64,000 nucleotides of DNA, taken from assembly GCA_902795135.1 (NCBI GenBank), contig CADBJW010000005.1, forward strand, positions 1 through 64,000. Reading direction: 5' to 3'. The notes under the pieces are model-generated. The model saw nothing but the letters and a program-made list of their open reading frames with translations. It was not told the DNA's origin and did no database searches. Origin of the DNA: an uncultured Eubacteriales bacterium (lineage in GTDB: Bacteria > Bacillota > Clostridia > Peptostreptococcales > Anaerovoracaceae). Below, piece after piece: positions 16,597 through 25,225 of this stretch; within the stretch, counting starts at the first letter, position 1; the number at the start of each line of letters is the position of its first letter. The position numbers were made by a program, and so were the translations under genes.

Positions 16597-17541
16597 CTAC
16601 TCAAGTGATTTCAATAGTTCTATCAGTCTTTCGAGTTCCTCTTTGCTGTAAAATTCGATTTCTATTTTGCCTCGTCTTCCGTTCCGGAGCAGATTGACTC
16701 TCGTTCCGAGAACGTTCTTAAGATCTTCCTCTACACGCTTTTCGTCTGCTGTCTTTCTCTTTTTTTTGGCCGGTTTTTTCTTAGATGCCGTCCTATTTCC
16801 TTTTGCCAGAGTTTCGGTCTGCCTTACGGATAAGCCCTCTTCTGCAATTCTTTCTGCCAGGGCAATTTGTTTTTCTTCATCTTCGATGGCTGCCAGTGCT
16901 CTGGCATGTCCCATCGAAATGATTGTCTGCGCCGTCAACTCCTGCACACGCGGTGCCAGTTTCAAGAGCCTCAGGCTATTCGTAATATATGGACGGCTTT
17001 TACCGACACTTATAGATACCTGTTCCTGGGTCAGACCGTAAGTTTCGATCATCTGCTGGATTCCCTCGGCTTCCTCAATAGGGTTCAGGTCCTCTCGCTG
17101 CATGTTTTCGATGATTGCCAAAAGCATGTTTTCTTCATCGGTCAGCTCCTTCACGATGGATGGGATTTCTTTGAGCCCTATAATTCTCGCGGCTCTCCAC
17201 CGTCTTTCACCGGCAACGATTTCATATCCTATTTCGGCTTTTCTGAGGACAATCGGCTGGATCAGGCCATGCTGCCGAATGGATTCAGCCAGTTCCTGAA
17301 GTTTTTCTTCGTCGAACATCTTTCTCGGCTGTGACGTGTTCGGCATGATGTCATTTATATCAACATAAATAACTCCGCCTTCCGACGGAGCTTTTTCTTG
17401 GTCATTTGTTTCTTTCTTGTCGCTTCTTTCCGCCCTATTATTCTTTGCTCTTTGTTCTGATGCTGCCGGTGTGACTTCCGCATCACCAAATAATGCGTCC
17501 AGACCTCTGCCCAGACCCTTCGTCTTCTTTTGTGCTGCCAT
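16597..17541 (-). CDS. parB: Chromosome-partitioning protein ParB (Spo0J)
   Basis: CTP-dependent DNA clamp that loads at parS and spreads on neighbouring DNA to organise origins and recruit SMC. The 314-residue protein has an N-terminal KGLGRGLDALFGD motif (ParA-stimulating segment). The CTP-binding ParB core follows with IRQHGLIQPIVLRK and AGERRWRAARIIG, then the HTH region around YGLTQEQVSISVGKSRPYITN. A lysine-rich linker and a C-terminal dimerisation tail end the protein. It begins directly after parA. Two perfect parS copies flank the pair. Confidence 0.96.
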   Translation of the reverse strand: MAAQKKTKGLGRGLDALFGDAEVTPAASEQRAKNNRAERSDKKETNDQEKAPSEGGVIYVDINDIMPNTSQPRKMFDEEKLQELAESIRQHGLIQPIVLRKAEIGYEIVAGERRWRAARIIGLKEIPSIVKELTDEENMLLAIIENMQREDLNPIEEAEGIQQMIETYGLTQEQVSISVGKSRPYITNSLRLLKLAPRVQELTAQTIISMGHARALAAIEDEEKQIALAERIAEEGLSVRQTETLAKGNRTASKKKPAKKKRKTADEKRVEEDLKNVLGTRVNLLRNGRRGKIEIEFYSKEELERLIELLKSLE

Positions 17542-18315
17542 TTAATTCTCCCCCTCAGCTTCAAGAAACTCTTCTGCAAATTCCATATATGCTCTGGCTC
17601 CTGTTGATCTTGGGTCATATTGAATGACAGGCATGCCATGACTTGGTGCTTCAGCCAGTCTGACGTTTCTAGGAATTACTGTAGTGTATACTTTTTCTTT
17701 GAAGTACTTCTTGACTTCTTCAACTACCTGGATGGAAAGATTTGTTCTTCCATCGAACATGCTCAGAATGACACCTTCAATTTCCAAAGATGGATTCAGA
17801 TTCTTTTTTACAATTTCTATTGTACTCATAAGCTGACTTACGCCTTCAAGTGCATAAAACTCACATTGGATCGGAATCAAAACGGAATCCACGGCAGTAA
17901 GTGAATTTATGGTCAGAATGCCCAATGAAGGAGGACAGTCTACAAAGATATAATCGTACCTCGGTTTAAGAATGTCAATAGCCATCTTCAGACGTTTTTC
18001 TCTGCCGGCTTTATTGATTAACTCAACCTCTGCACCGGCTAGCTGTACGCTGGCAGGCATGATATCAAGATTCTCTATACCCGTTGGAATTACTGCCTCT
18101 TCAGGGTGATGATTGTCTTCTATCAGAATCTCATGCGTTGTAATATTGAGACCTCGTTTGGAAATACCCATTCCGCTTGTGGTATTCCCCTGCGGGTCGA
18201 TATCCAGAATCAAAACTTTCTTGCCTTTGATTGCCAGACAAGCAGCAAGGTTTATGTTTGTAGTTGTTTTTCCTACTCCACCTTTTTGATTAAAGATAGC
18301 GATTGCTTTTCCCAT
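17542..18315 (-). CDS. parA: Chromosome-partitioning ATPase ParA (Soj)
   Basis: Deviant Walker-type ATPase of 257 residues that drives origin separation and, in Bacillus, modulates DnaA. The Walker A motif is FNQKGGVGKTTTNINLA (residues 8-24), with the signature lysine before the P-loop core. The Walker A' DCPPSLGILT follows. There is no N-terminal DNA-binding extension, so it is of the chromosomal type. A GGAGG site precedes the ATG. The stop is adjacent to the parB start, and a parS/terminator palindrome lies upstream. Confidence 0.96.
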   Translation of the reverse strand: MGKAIAIFNQKGGVGKTTTNINLAACLAIKGKKVLILDIDPQGNTTSGMGISKRGLNITTHEILIEDNHHPEEAVIPTGIENLDIMPASVQLAGAEVELINKAGREKRLKMAIDILKPRYDYIFVDCPPSLGILTINSLTAVDSVLIPIQCEFYALEGVSQLMSTIEIVKKNLNPSLEIEGVILSMFDGRTNLSIQVVEEVKKYFKEKVYTTVIPRNVRLAEAPSHGMPVIQYDPRSTGARAYMEFAEEFLEAEGEN

Positions 18316-18412
18316 TTATATTCCTCCTTACCCATTTCACAAAACATATTATATACCCCTTAAGCTTAATAAGCTACTGTTTTGTTTTATCTTTTTTCTT
18401 AATAATAAAAAA

Positions 18413-18436
18413 GGTATGTTTCACGTGAAACATACC
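18413..18436. other. parS site embedded in an intrinsic terminator
   Basis: A 24-bp perfect palindrome contains the 16-bp parS core TGTTTCACGTGAAACA (18417-18432) extended by GGTA and TACC. On the minus strand it is followed at once by TTTTTTATT, so after rsmG it would also work as a rho-independent terminator. It lies 48 bp after the rsmG stop and about 100 bp before parA. Confidence 0.88.
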
Positions 18437-18483
18437 CCTTTCGGCTCTCTATGATATAACAATGGGTTTCCATATATTACCAT

Positions 18484-19194
18484 TTATGCAATTGGTTTTT
18501 TACTTGGCGTACCGGCTTTTCGCGGATAGGTTTTCGGGGTCTTTCCCTCTTTTTTTACTTTGACAAAGGTATGCTCAAAAGGCAGCTGCCCTGCTTTTGG
18601 TTTATAAATCATCGCCGTTCCTCCGCCCAGCAGTTTGATTGCTTTGGCGGCCGCTGTGACTTCCTCTTCGCAGTCTGGTCCTTTGTATGCGATAAACATT
18701 CCTCCAACCGAAACAAACGGAAGACAGTACTCCGAGAGCGTGCTCATATTGGCAACCGCCCGCGATACGCAAAGATCAAATTTCTCGCGATAGGATTTAT
18801 TTCGCGCAAGTTCTTCCGCTCTACCGTGAACCGCGGTCACATTGTCAATTCCCAGCTTTTCGCACAGCTCCTGAATAATGCGAATCCGTTTGTTCAGTGA
18901 GTCCATCAAAACAAACTGTTTCTCCGGAAATACGACAGCCAAAGGAATTCCCGGAAAGCCTGCCCCGGTTCCCAGATCCAGAACCCGGTCAAATTCCTTG
19001 CCCGCAATATCTCCTGCACAAAGAAGAGAGTCCACGTAATGCTTTTGGATGAACTCATCTCGATCCGTAATGGCCGTCAGGTTAATGCTCTCGTTCATCC
19101 TCAGGATTTCTTCCATGTACTGCTCGAGGGTGGCGCGTGCCGTTTCTGACAAGTCGATGTTTTGTTGTTTTAATACGTCTATCACTCTGTCCAT
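18484..19194 (-). CDS. rsmG: 16S rRNA (guanine-527-N7)-methyltransferase
   Basis: SAM-dependent methyltransferase that modifies G527 of 16S rRNA. The 236-residue protein has the N-terminal helical part with EEILRMNESINLTAITDRDEF, then the SAM motif VLDLGTGAGFPGIPLAVVFP and the DSLNKRIRIIQELCEKLG acidic loop. SRAVANMSTLSEYCLPFV and the C-terminal beta strands follow, with a basic tail. It begins 4 bp after mnmG and is the last gene of the rpmH-to-rsmG run. Loss of rsmG gives low-level streptomycin resistance in other bacteria. Confidence 0.95.
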   Translation of the reverse strand: MDRVIDVLKQQNIDLSETARATLEQYMEEILRMNESINLTAITDRDEFIQKHYVDSLLCAGDIAGKEFDRVLDLGTGAGFPGIPLAVVFPEKQFVLMDSLNKRIRIIQELCEKLGIDNVTAVHGRAEELARNKSYREKFDLCVSRAVANMSTLSEYCLPFVSVGGMFIAYKGPDCEEEVTAAAKAIKLLGGGTAMIYKPKAGQLPFEHTFVKVKKEGKTPKTYPRKAGTPSKKPIA

Positions 19195-19198
19195 TTGA

Positions 19199-21091
19199 TT
19201 ACTGTCCGTTCCTTTGCTTTAGCCGTTTTTCCTTTTCCAGATATATCAAAAGCACATTGATATCGGCTGGCGAAACGCCGGAAATTCTTGAAGCCTGTCC
19301 CACCGATACCGGTTTGAACTGACTCAGCTTCTGCCGTGCTTCGATCCGAAGACCATCGATGCTCTCATACTCTAAATCCGGATCCAGTTTCTTGTTTTCC
19401 AGCCGCTTGAACTTCTCGATCTGCTGCTTTTGCTTCTCGATGTACCCTTCGTATTTGATTTGCACTTCCATCATCGTCTTCTGATGACGCGACAATTCCG
19501 GCCGTGGATCGTCGATTGCGGAAACTGCGTCGTAAGTGACTTCCGGTCTGCGCAAAAGCTCGATCAGCGGCGCTGCCGCCTTAAGGGGTGCTGTCCCAAG
19601 GCTCTCCAGCAACGGATTGGCAACTTCCGGACTTACGACTTTTCTGCGCAGCCGGTTGGTTTCTGCCTCAACGATTTTTTTCTTTTCCAAAAGCCGTTCG
19701 TATCGTTCCTTCGTTACAAGCCCCGCTTCATATCCCTTTTCGGTAAGACGAAGATCCGCATTATCCTGCCGCAGCATGAGACGGTATTCCGCTCTGCTGG
19801 TCATGATTCGATATGGTTCATTCGTACCTTTCGTTACAAGATCATCAATCAAAACCCCGATGTAGGCTTCACTTCGGTCAAGGATAAAAGGTTCTCTGCC
19901 ATCCAGTTTGAAAACAGCGTTGATTCCGGCCATAAGTCCCTGGGCTGCCGCTTCCTCGTACCCGGAACTGCCGTTAAACTGCCCGGCACAAAACAGGTTC
20001 TCGATGGTTCGGTTTTCCAGGCTTGTCTTCAGGTCCAGTGGATCAATACAGTCGTACTCAATGGCATAGGCAGGCCGGACGATTTTGAGATGTTCCAGGC
20101 CTTCAATGGTTTTATAAAACTGCTCCTGTACATCTTCCGGCAGACTGGACGACATCCCTTGAATGTACATTTCATCCGTATATAATCCTTCCGGTTCGAT
20201 AAAGAGCTGGTGCCTCTTACGGTCCGCAAAGCGATTGACCTTATCCTCGATGGATGGACAATATCTCGGTCCTACGCCCTCGATCTGCCCGCCAAATAAG
20301 GCCGACCGATGGAAATTGGCGCGGATCACATCATGGGTCTTTTCATTCGTATAGGTGAGCCAGCATTTAATCTGCTCTTTCTCAAGGTCATCATTCATAA
20401 AGGAAAATGGTACGACCTCTTCATCTCCTTCCTGAGGAATCATTTTTTCATAATCCAGACTGTCCGCCAAAGCCCTGGCTGGAGTCCCTGTCTTGAACCG
20501 TCTCATTGGAAGGCCATATTCCCGCAGCTTTTGCGCCAGTTCACTGGATGGAGCCAGTCCGTTTGGTCCGCTATCAAAGACACTGTCGCCAATAAATATT
20601 TTACCGGCCAAAAACGTTCCGGTTGCCAATATGACGATCTTGCTTCGATACATGGCGCCGGTTTTTAGAACGACGCCGCAGGCTTTCCCATCCTCCATTA
20701 TGATGTCGATGGCTTCTCCCTGTTTCAAATCCAGATTTGGCTCTTTTTCCAGCGTCCTTTTCATCTCAATGTGATACTGATTTTTATCAGCCTGCGCCCT
20801 GAGTGAATGTACCGCTGGACCTTTGGCCGTGTTCAACATGCGACTCTGAATAAAGGTCTTATCGATATTGAGCCCCATCTCTCCACCAAGGGCGTCGATT
20901 TCCCGGACCAGATGTCCCTTGCCGGTTCCTCCAATCGACGGGTTGCATGCCATCATCGCCACGGCCTCCAGATTGATGGAAAGCATCAACGTTTTCTTTC
21001 CCATTCTGGCCGCAGCAAGACCGGCCTCACAGCCGGCATGGCCCGCTCCCACAACTATGATGTCGTATGTATCCATTAAAAATTTTTCCAT
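19199..21091 (-). CDS. mnmG: tRNA uridine-34 carboxymethylaminomethyl synthesis FAD protein
   Basis: With MnmE it builds the cmnm5 side chain at the wobble uridine of several tRNAs. The 630-residue flavoprotein has the dinucleotide-binding [20 protein letters not shown] near its start, the [22 protein letters not shown] signature, and [16 protein letters not shown] before the C-terminal helical domain that binds MnmE. Either ATG at 21091 ([10 protein letters not shown]) or 21076 (MDTYD) could be used; neither has a strong ribosome site, so reinitiation after mnmE is likely. It lies directly after mnmE. Confidence 0.96.
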   Translation of the reverse strand: MEKFLMDTYDIIVVGAGHAGCEAGLAAARMGKKTLMLSINLEAVAMMACNPSIGGTGKGHLVREIDALGGEMGLNIDKTFIQSRMLNTAKGPAVHSLRAQADKNQYHIEMKRTLEKEPNLDLKQGEAIDIIMEDGKACGVVLKTGAMYRSKIVILATGTFLAGKIFIGDSVFDSGPNGLAPSSELAQKLREYGLPMRRFKTGTPARALADSLDYEKMIPQEGDEEVVPFSFMNDDLEKEQIKCWLTYTNEKTHDVIRANFHRSALFGGQIEGVGPRYCPSIEDKVNRFADRKRHQLFIEPEGLYTDEMYIQGMSSSLPEDVQEQFYKTIEGLEHLKIVRPAYAIEYDCIDPLDLKTSLENRTIENLFCAGQFNGSSGYEEAAAQGLMAGINAVFKLDGREPFILDRSEAYIGVLIDDLVTKGTNEPYRIMTSRAEYRLMLRQDNADLRLTEKGYEAGLVTKERYERLLEKKKIVEAETNRLRRKVVSPEVANPLLESLGTAPLKAAAPLIELLRRPEVTYDAVSAIDDPRPELSRHQKTMMEVQIKYEGYIEKQKQQIEKFKRLENKKLDPDLEYESIDGLRIEARQKLSQFKPVSVGQASRISGVSPADINVLLIYLEKEKRLKQRNGQ

Positions 21092-21092
21092 G

Positions 21093-22463
21093 CTATTTAC
21101 CCAAACAGAATCTCGAGAATACCTCGTTCAATATTTCGTCGGTTACGGTATCGCCCGTAATTTCTCCCAAATCATCATAGGCATTTCTCACGTCAATTTC
21201 AATAATATCCAAAGGCTCCCGGCGCAGCACCATTTCCATCGCATCCGAAACAGCTTCTTTGCTTTTGCGCAAAAGCTCTGTATGACGCACGTTGCTGACC
21301 ATAACACTCTCTTCCTGAGAGATTTCTCCTCCGTAAACGAGCTCTTCGATCTTGTCCTCGATTTCTTCAATACCTTCCCCTCGGATCAGAGAGGTATATA
21401 TTATATCGCTATTAGGCGATTTATTAGCTATATCCGTTGCAATTACTTGATTTCCCTTATCCTGCTTATTCAATAAAATCAGTGACTTCCTGCCATTCAC
21501 GTAGCTGAGAATTTCCAAATCTTCCTCATTGAGCGGCTGGCTGGCATCGATGATAAATATGATATAATCCGCCGTATTAAAGGCCTCTTTTGCCTTCTCG
21601 ATTCCGATTTGTTCAATCACATCTCCCGTCTGTCTGATTCCAGCCGTATCGATGAGATAAACGGGGATGCCTCGAATCGTAAGCGCCTCTTCGATCGTAT
21701 CTCTGGTCGTTCCCGGAATCTCCGTAACAATGGCCCGGGATTCTTTAAGAAGAAGGTTCATCAAAGAGGATTTTCCTACGTTCGGTCTGCCCACGATCGC
21801 AATACGGATTCCCTCTCGAATCATACGCCCAGTATCAGCTGTAGACAGCAGTTTTTCAATCATTTCGCCTATTAGCGATAGACTAGTTTGAAGCTGATCA
21901 TAGGTCATTTCTTCGATGTCTTCATCGGGGTAATCGATGTTCACTGTAATGTCGACGAGAAGGTCCAGAATGTGATGTCTGATTTCGTTGATTTTACCTG
22001 ACAATGAACCTTCCAGCTGTGAAATCGCCACATCAAAGGTCCGATCGGTTTTCGCTTTCACCACATCCATGACCGCTTCTGCCTGGGACAAATCAATTCG
22101 CCCATTTAAGAAGGCTCGCTTTGTGAATTCCCCCGGTTCGCTGAGTCTGGCGCCCATTTTAAGGACAAGTGCCAGAATCTTTCTTAAGGAAACCACGCTG
22201 CCGTGACACTGTATCTCCACAACGTCTTCGGCCGTATAAGATGCCGGTGCCTTCATGTAAATGGCCAGGGCCTCATCGATCATAACACCATCTTCCGGAT
22301 CAACAACGCTGCCATAGGTTGCATACCTTGGCTGGATGTTCCCGTTTCCTTTGTGAACGAAAATTTTATTCAATATTTCAAGGGCATCCGGACCACTGAT
22401 TCGAATGATTCCTATTCCGCCTTCTCCGTATGGGGTGGCGATTGCTGCAATCGTGTCTACCAT
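21093..22463 (-). CDS. mnmE: tRNA modification GTPase
   Basis: Dimeric, potassium-activated GTPase partner of MnmG. The 456-residue protein starts [20 protein letters not shown], the conserved folate-binding N-terminal domain. The inserted G domain carries [15 protein letters not shown], a G2 threonine run, DTAGIRQ and NKQD. The protein ends with the invariant C-terminal FCLGK motif carrying the catalytic cysteine. The reading frame extends 13 codons upstream, but the ATG at 22463 has an AAGGAAG site and the canonical start sequence. It follows the jag terminator, so read-through or a local promoter must drive it. Confidence 0.96.
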   Translation of the reverse strand: MVDTIAAIATPYGEGGIGIIRISGPDALEILNKIFVHKGNGNIQPRYATYGSVVDPEDGVMIDEALAIYMKAPASYTAEDVVEIQCHGSVVSLRKILALVLKMGARLSEPGEFTKRAFLNGRIDLSQAEAVMDVVKAKTDRTFDVAISQLEGSLSGKINEIRHHILDLLVDITVNIDYPDEDIEEMTYDQLQTSLSLIGEMIEKLLSTADTGRMIREGIRIAIVGRPNVGKSSLMNLLLKESRAIVTEIPGTTRDTIEEALTIRGIPVYLIDTAGIRQTGDVIEQIGIEKAKEAFNTADYIIFIIDASQPLNEEDLEILSYVNGRKSLILLNKQDKGNQVIATDIANKSPNSDIIYTSLIRGEGIEEIEDKIEELVYGGEISQEESVMVSNVRHTELLRKSKEAVSDAMEMVLRREPLDIIEIDVRNAYDDLGEITGDTVTDEILNEVFSRFCLGK

Positions 22464-22492
22464 TGTTACTTCCTTCACCTTCAAAAGCAAAA

Positions 22493-22514
22493 AGGTCCGC
22501 AAAAGCGCGGACCT
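22493..22514 (-). terminator. Intrinsic terminator after jag
   Basis: AGGTCCGC and GCGGACCT form an 8-bp stem with a 6-base loop, followed on the minus strand by TTTTGCTTTT. It lies 6 bp past the jag stop and upstream of the mnmE start, partly separating the two halves of the gene run. Confidence 0.75.
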
Positions 22515-22520
22515 AGAATG

Positions 22521-23369
22521 TTACTTTTTTAATTCAATTACAACTCTTCTGTATGGCTCTTCGCCTTCACTTCTTGTCGTTATATCAGGATTTTTCTGCA
22601 GAGTTGCGTGAATTACTTTTCTTTCATATGGATTCATTGGCTCAAGTCTAACGTGTTTCTTCGTCTTCACAACTTTTGCCGCCAGTCTGTTTGCAAGCTG
22701 CTCCAAAGTCTTCTGTCTCTTTGCTCTATAATTTTCTGCATCCACAACGACCTTGATATACTTTTCTCTGTCTTTGTTTACAACCAGACTCGTAAGATAC
22801 TGAATCGCATCGAGAGTTTGTCCTCTCTTACCAATTACAGTTCTGGAATCCTGTCCTGACATTTCCAGATAAACGAGATCCTCACCAACTCTTGCCTTGA
22901 AATCAAGGGATAATCCCATTTTTTCGGTAATGTCTTTTAAGAAAGTCAGTGCTTCATGTTCCTGAACTTCCTGCAAACTCTCAATATCAACATTATCGAG
23001 AGCTATATTCGCTGTTTTGGCTTTTGCCTTATTATTCTTATTTTTATTCTCCGTTGACTTTTTATTTTGAGGCTTCTTTTCCTGTTTCTTCTCCGTCTTT
23101 TTATCGGCCTTCTTTTTGTGTGATGGCTTTGTTTCTGATGCTTTTGGTGCTGCCGGTTTTACTTCTTTTACTGGTTCCGGTTTTTCCTCAACGATTGGCT
23201 TTTTCTTTTCAACTCTTACTTTTGCGAGTTTTTTCCCTACACCAAAGAATCCTCTGGAAGGTTGTTCAAGTACTGTAACCTCAACTTCGTCTCTGGAAAG
23301 TTTAAGATCTTTTAGGGCCAGATTCACTGCTTCTTCAATATCAGCGCCCCATTTTTCTGAATAATCCAT
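22521..23369 (-). CDS. jag: Jag / KhpB-type RNA-binding protein (SpoIIIJ-associated)
   Basis: A 282-residue RNA-binding protein. It has the N-terminal Jag_N domain (AVNLALKDLKLSRDEVEVTVLEQPSRGFFGVG), then a low-complexity linker very rich in Lys, Pro, Glu and Asn (about residues 75-125). The KH domain contains TVIGKRGQTLDAIQYL and the R3H domain ends with RRVVIELKK. Homologues (KhpB, EloR) tie RNA binding to cell elongation in streptococci. It lies 25 bp after yidC, the usual partner gene. Confidence 0.94.
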   Translation of the reverse strand: MDYSEKWGADIEEAVNLALKDLKLSRDEVEVTVLEQPSRGFFGVGKKLAKVRVEKKKPIVEEKPEPVKEVKPAAPKASETKPSHKKKADKKTEKKQEKKPQNKKSTENKNKNNKAKAKTANIALDNVDIESLQEVQEHEALTFLKDITEKMGLSLDFKARVGEDLVYLEMSGQDSRTVIGKRGQTLDAIQYLTSLVVNKDREKYIKVVVDAENYRAKRQKTLEQLANRLAAKVVKTKKHVRLEPMNPYERKVIHATLQKNPDITTRSEGEEPYRRVVIELKK

Positions 23370-23394
23370 TTAACTTTCTCCTCCAATTTTGAGA

Positions 23395-24141
23395 CTATTT
23401 CATTCTGTTTTTCTTTTCTATTTTTTCTCTGATTCTCTTTTCCTGCTGCTCTCTCTTGATTTTCTTTCTCAATGACTGCATGTGAATATTAAAGAAAATC
23501 TGGATGATCTGGCTGACTGCCCAATAAAGAGCAAGTCCGGATGGAAATGATCTGGCCATCCACAGAATCATGATTGGGAAGATGTACTGCATCATCTTCA
23601 TCATTGCTTCTGACTGTCCAGCTGTACCACCTGTCATACCTGTACTTGCAAGTGCCCGGTTCATTGTAAATGCGAAGAACGTAGCAACACCAGCAATGAT
23701 TGGCAGAATCCACGGGTCTGGCTGGCTAAGATCATTGATCCATAAGAACGGTTCATGGAACGCGAAAACCATAGAATCCTCTGTGACATAACGAATAGGA
23801 TTTCTGAGCAACGCGAACAGACCCATGATGATTGGCATCTGAATAAGCATAGGAAGACATCCACCCATTGGATTGAACTTCTCTTCCTTATAAAGCTCCT
23901 GCATCTTTATATTCATCATTTCCTGATCATTGCCGTATTTTGTCTGGATTGCTTTTATCTTTGGCTGAATTTCAGACATCATCGCTGTTGATTTTGTCTG
24001 TTTGATATACAGCGGATAAAGGCAAAGCTTTACAAATACAGTAAATATGATAATGGAAATTCCATAATTACCGATGAAGTCATAAAGCACATTGAGCAAA
24101 AGCCCCATTGGTTTTGCTATTACGCCTAATACCGTATACAT
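23395..24141 (-). CDS. yidC: Membrane protein insertase YidC / OxaA / SpoIIIJ family
   Basis: Inserts proteins into the cytoplasmic membrane with or without Sec. The 248-residue protein has the Gram-positive core of five membrane segments. The hydrophilic-groove arginine region is FVKLCLYPLYIKQTKS, a cytoplasmic hairpin runs EIQPKIKAIQTKYGND, and NPMGGCLPMLIQMPIIMGLF follows. The C-terminal tail is strongly basic for ribosome binding. No cleavable lipoprotein signal with Cys is present at the N-terminus, unlike Bacillus SpoIIIJ. A GGAGG site precedes the ATG. Confidence 0.95.
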   Translation of the reverse strand: MYTVLGVIAKPMGLLLNVLYDFIGNYGISIIIFTVFVKLCLYPLYIKQTKSTAMMSEIQPKIKAIQTKYGNDQEMMNIKMQELYKEEKFNPMGGCLPMLIQMPIIMGLFALLRNPIRYVTEDSMVFAFHEPFLWINDLSQPDPWILPIIAGVATFFAFTMNRALASTGMTGGTAGQSEAMMKMMQYIFPIMILWMARSFPSGLALYWAVSQIIQIFFNIHMQSLRKKIKREQQEKRIREKIEKKNRMK

Positions 24142-24155
24142 TAATTAATTTCCTC

Positions 24156-24365
24156 CTATTTTAAAGGATCATACCCACCTTCATGAAAGGGATGACATTT
24201 AAGAATCCTTCTGATTCCGAGGTAGCTTCCTTTAAAAAATCCATACTTTTCAAGTGCTTGAATAAAATATGCTGAACAAGTAGGATAAAACCTGCATTTA
24301 GCCGGAAATAGCGGAGATATGAATTTCTGATAAAATCTGATAAGCAGAATCATGATCTGTTTCAT
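24156..24365 (-). CDS. yidD: Membrane protein insertion efficiency factor
   Basis: A 69-residue protein whose core reads [21 protein letters not shown], then the [22 protein letters not shown] segment, which together define the YidD family. An amphipathic N-terminal helix anchors it to the inner face of the membrane. Its cysteines (Cys at CRFYPTC and KC) are conserved. It sits between rnpA and yidC, the standard position, with gaps of 11 and 14 bp. Confidence 0.95.
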   Translation of the reverse strand: MKQIMILLIRFYQKFISPLFPAKCRFYPTCSAYFIQALEKYGFFKGSYLGIRRILKCHPFHEGGYDPLK

Positions 24366-24376
24366 AAAATCACCTA

Positions 24377-24712
24377 TTACTGATAAAGATTTGCTTTATG
24401 CAAAGCGCATCGAATCGATTTAGAAACTTCATCGTATTTCCTGTGATTGATTGTATTCCTGGCTATTATGATAATATCAAAGCCCTTCTTAATGTCGGTG
24501 CATATATGCCTGTAAGTTTCCTTCATTAACCGTTTGGCTCTGTTTCTTTGTACACTGTTTCCTACTTTTTTACTTGCTAAAAACGATATTCTGTTATATG
24601 GAAGATTATTTTTCTTATAAAAAACGACCACATATCTGTCTGGAACAGATTTCCCTTTTTTATATATCGCTGAAAAATCTTCTTTTCTTCTCAGTATTTC
24701 CTTTTTTAGCAT
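24377..24712 (-). CDS. rnpA: Ribonuclease P protein component
   Basis: Basic 111-residue protein that assists the RNase P RNA in removing 5' leaders from precursor tRNA. It shows the family pattern: [15 protein letters not shown] near the N-terminus, [20 protein letters not shown] (the RNR signature helix) and [10 protein letters not shown]. It follows rpmH, with a hairpin between the two genes. The RNA subunit gene rnpB was not seen in this window. Confidence 0.95.
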   Translation of the reverse strand: MLKKEILRRKEDFSAIYKKGKSVPDRYVVVFYKKNNLPYNRISFLASKKVGNSVQRNRAKRLMKETYRHICTDIKKGFDIIIIARNTINHRKYDEVSKSIRCALHKANLYQ

Positions 24713-24747
24713 ACTTCTTTTATAAGAGGTGGTTTCTCATAACAAAA

Positions 24748-24766
24748 AGACCACATTTTGCGGTCT
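24748..24766 (-). terminator. Attenuator hairpin between rpmH and rnpA
   Basis: AGACC and GGTCT pair around 9 bases immediately after the rpmH stop, followed on the minus strand by TTTTTG. It may reduce rnpA expression relative to the more abundant L34. Confidence 0.6.
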
Positions 24767-24901
24767 CTATGCTGATAAAACTTTTCTTCCTCTTTGTCTT
24801 CTTCTCTTCAGTACGTTTCTACCATTCTTTGTTTTCATTCTTTTTCTAAAGCCATGCTCTTTTTTTCTCTGCCTTTTCTTAGGCTGATATGTCATTTTCA
24901 T
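24767..24901 (-). CDS. rpmH: 50S ribosomal protein L34
   Basis: A 44-residue, highly basic protein beginning [20 protein letters not shown] and ending RGRKVLSA, the unmistakable L34 sequence. It starts at the ATG ending at 24901, 5 bases after an AAGGAGG-like site. It is the first gene of the leftward run from the origin and is driven by a near-perfect sigma-A promoter. Confidence 0.97.
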   Translation of the reverse strand: MKMTYQPKKRQRKKEHGFRKRMKTKNGRNVLKRRRQRGRKVLSA

Positions 24902-24966
24902 AGTCTTTGTATCCTCCTTACTATTCGCATAAATCTAAATTTCAAAATATGCACATATGCTTTAGT

Positions 24967-24995
24967 ATTATACCTCTGCCAAAAAAGCATGTCAA
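24967..24995 (-). promoter_or_regulatory. Consensus promoter of rpmH
   Basis: TTGACA (24990-24995) and TATAAT (24967-24972) match the sigma-A consensus exactly with a 17-base spacer on the minus strand. The start would be near 24960, giving a leader of about 60 bases before rpmH. Confidence 0.9.
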
Positions 24996-25021
24996 TTTAT
25001 AAAGAGCCCGTTTTTACCTAA

Positions 25022-25225
25022 TCCAAAGGCTTTTCATAAAAAAAATTAAAAAAAATCTTACTTTACACAATATATTGGTGCTCCTGTGAAATCTTTGCAC
25101 AATTTTATCCACAAGTAGTGGAAAACTCTATTTTCTCCCATAAAACAAGAATTTATTTCAAACTATTGCCTGTGGATAACTATTTTTGATATGATATATC
25201 TATCATTATTTATGAAGGAATTTTT
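25022..25225. other. oriC: Replication origin region upstream of dnaA
   Basis: AT-rich, gene-free stretch between the divergent rpmH and dnaA genes. It holds a perfect DnaA box TTATCCACA at 25105-25113 (plus) and another at 25171-25179 (minus), plus weaker variants. Strand bias of genes changes here, as expected for the start of bidirectional replication. Confidence 0.85.
25166..25195 (+). promoter_or_regulatory. Predicted dnaA promoter overlapping a DnaA box
   Basis: TTGCCT (25166-25171) is followed 18 bases later by TATGAT (25190-25195). The second consensus DnaA box lies in the spacer, which would allow autorepression of dnaA. Confidence 0.55.
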
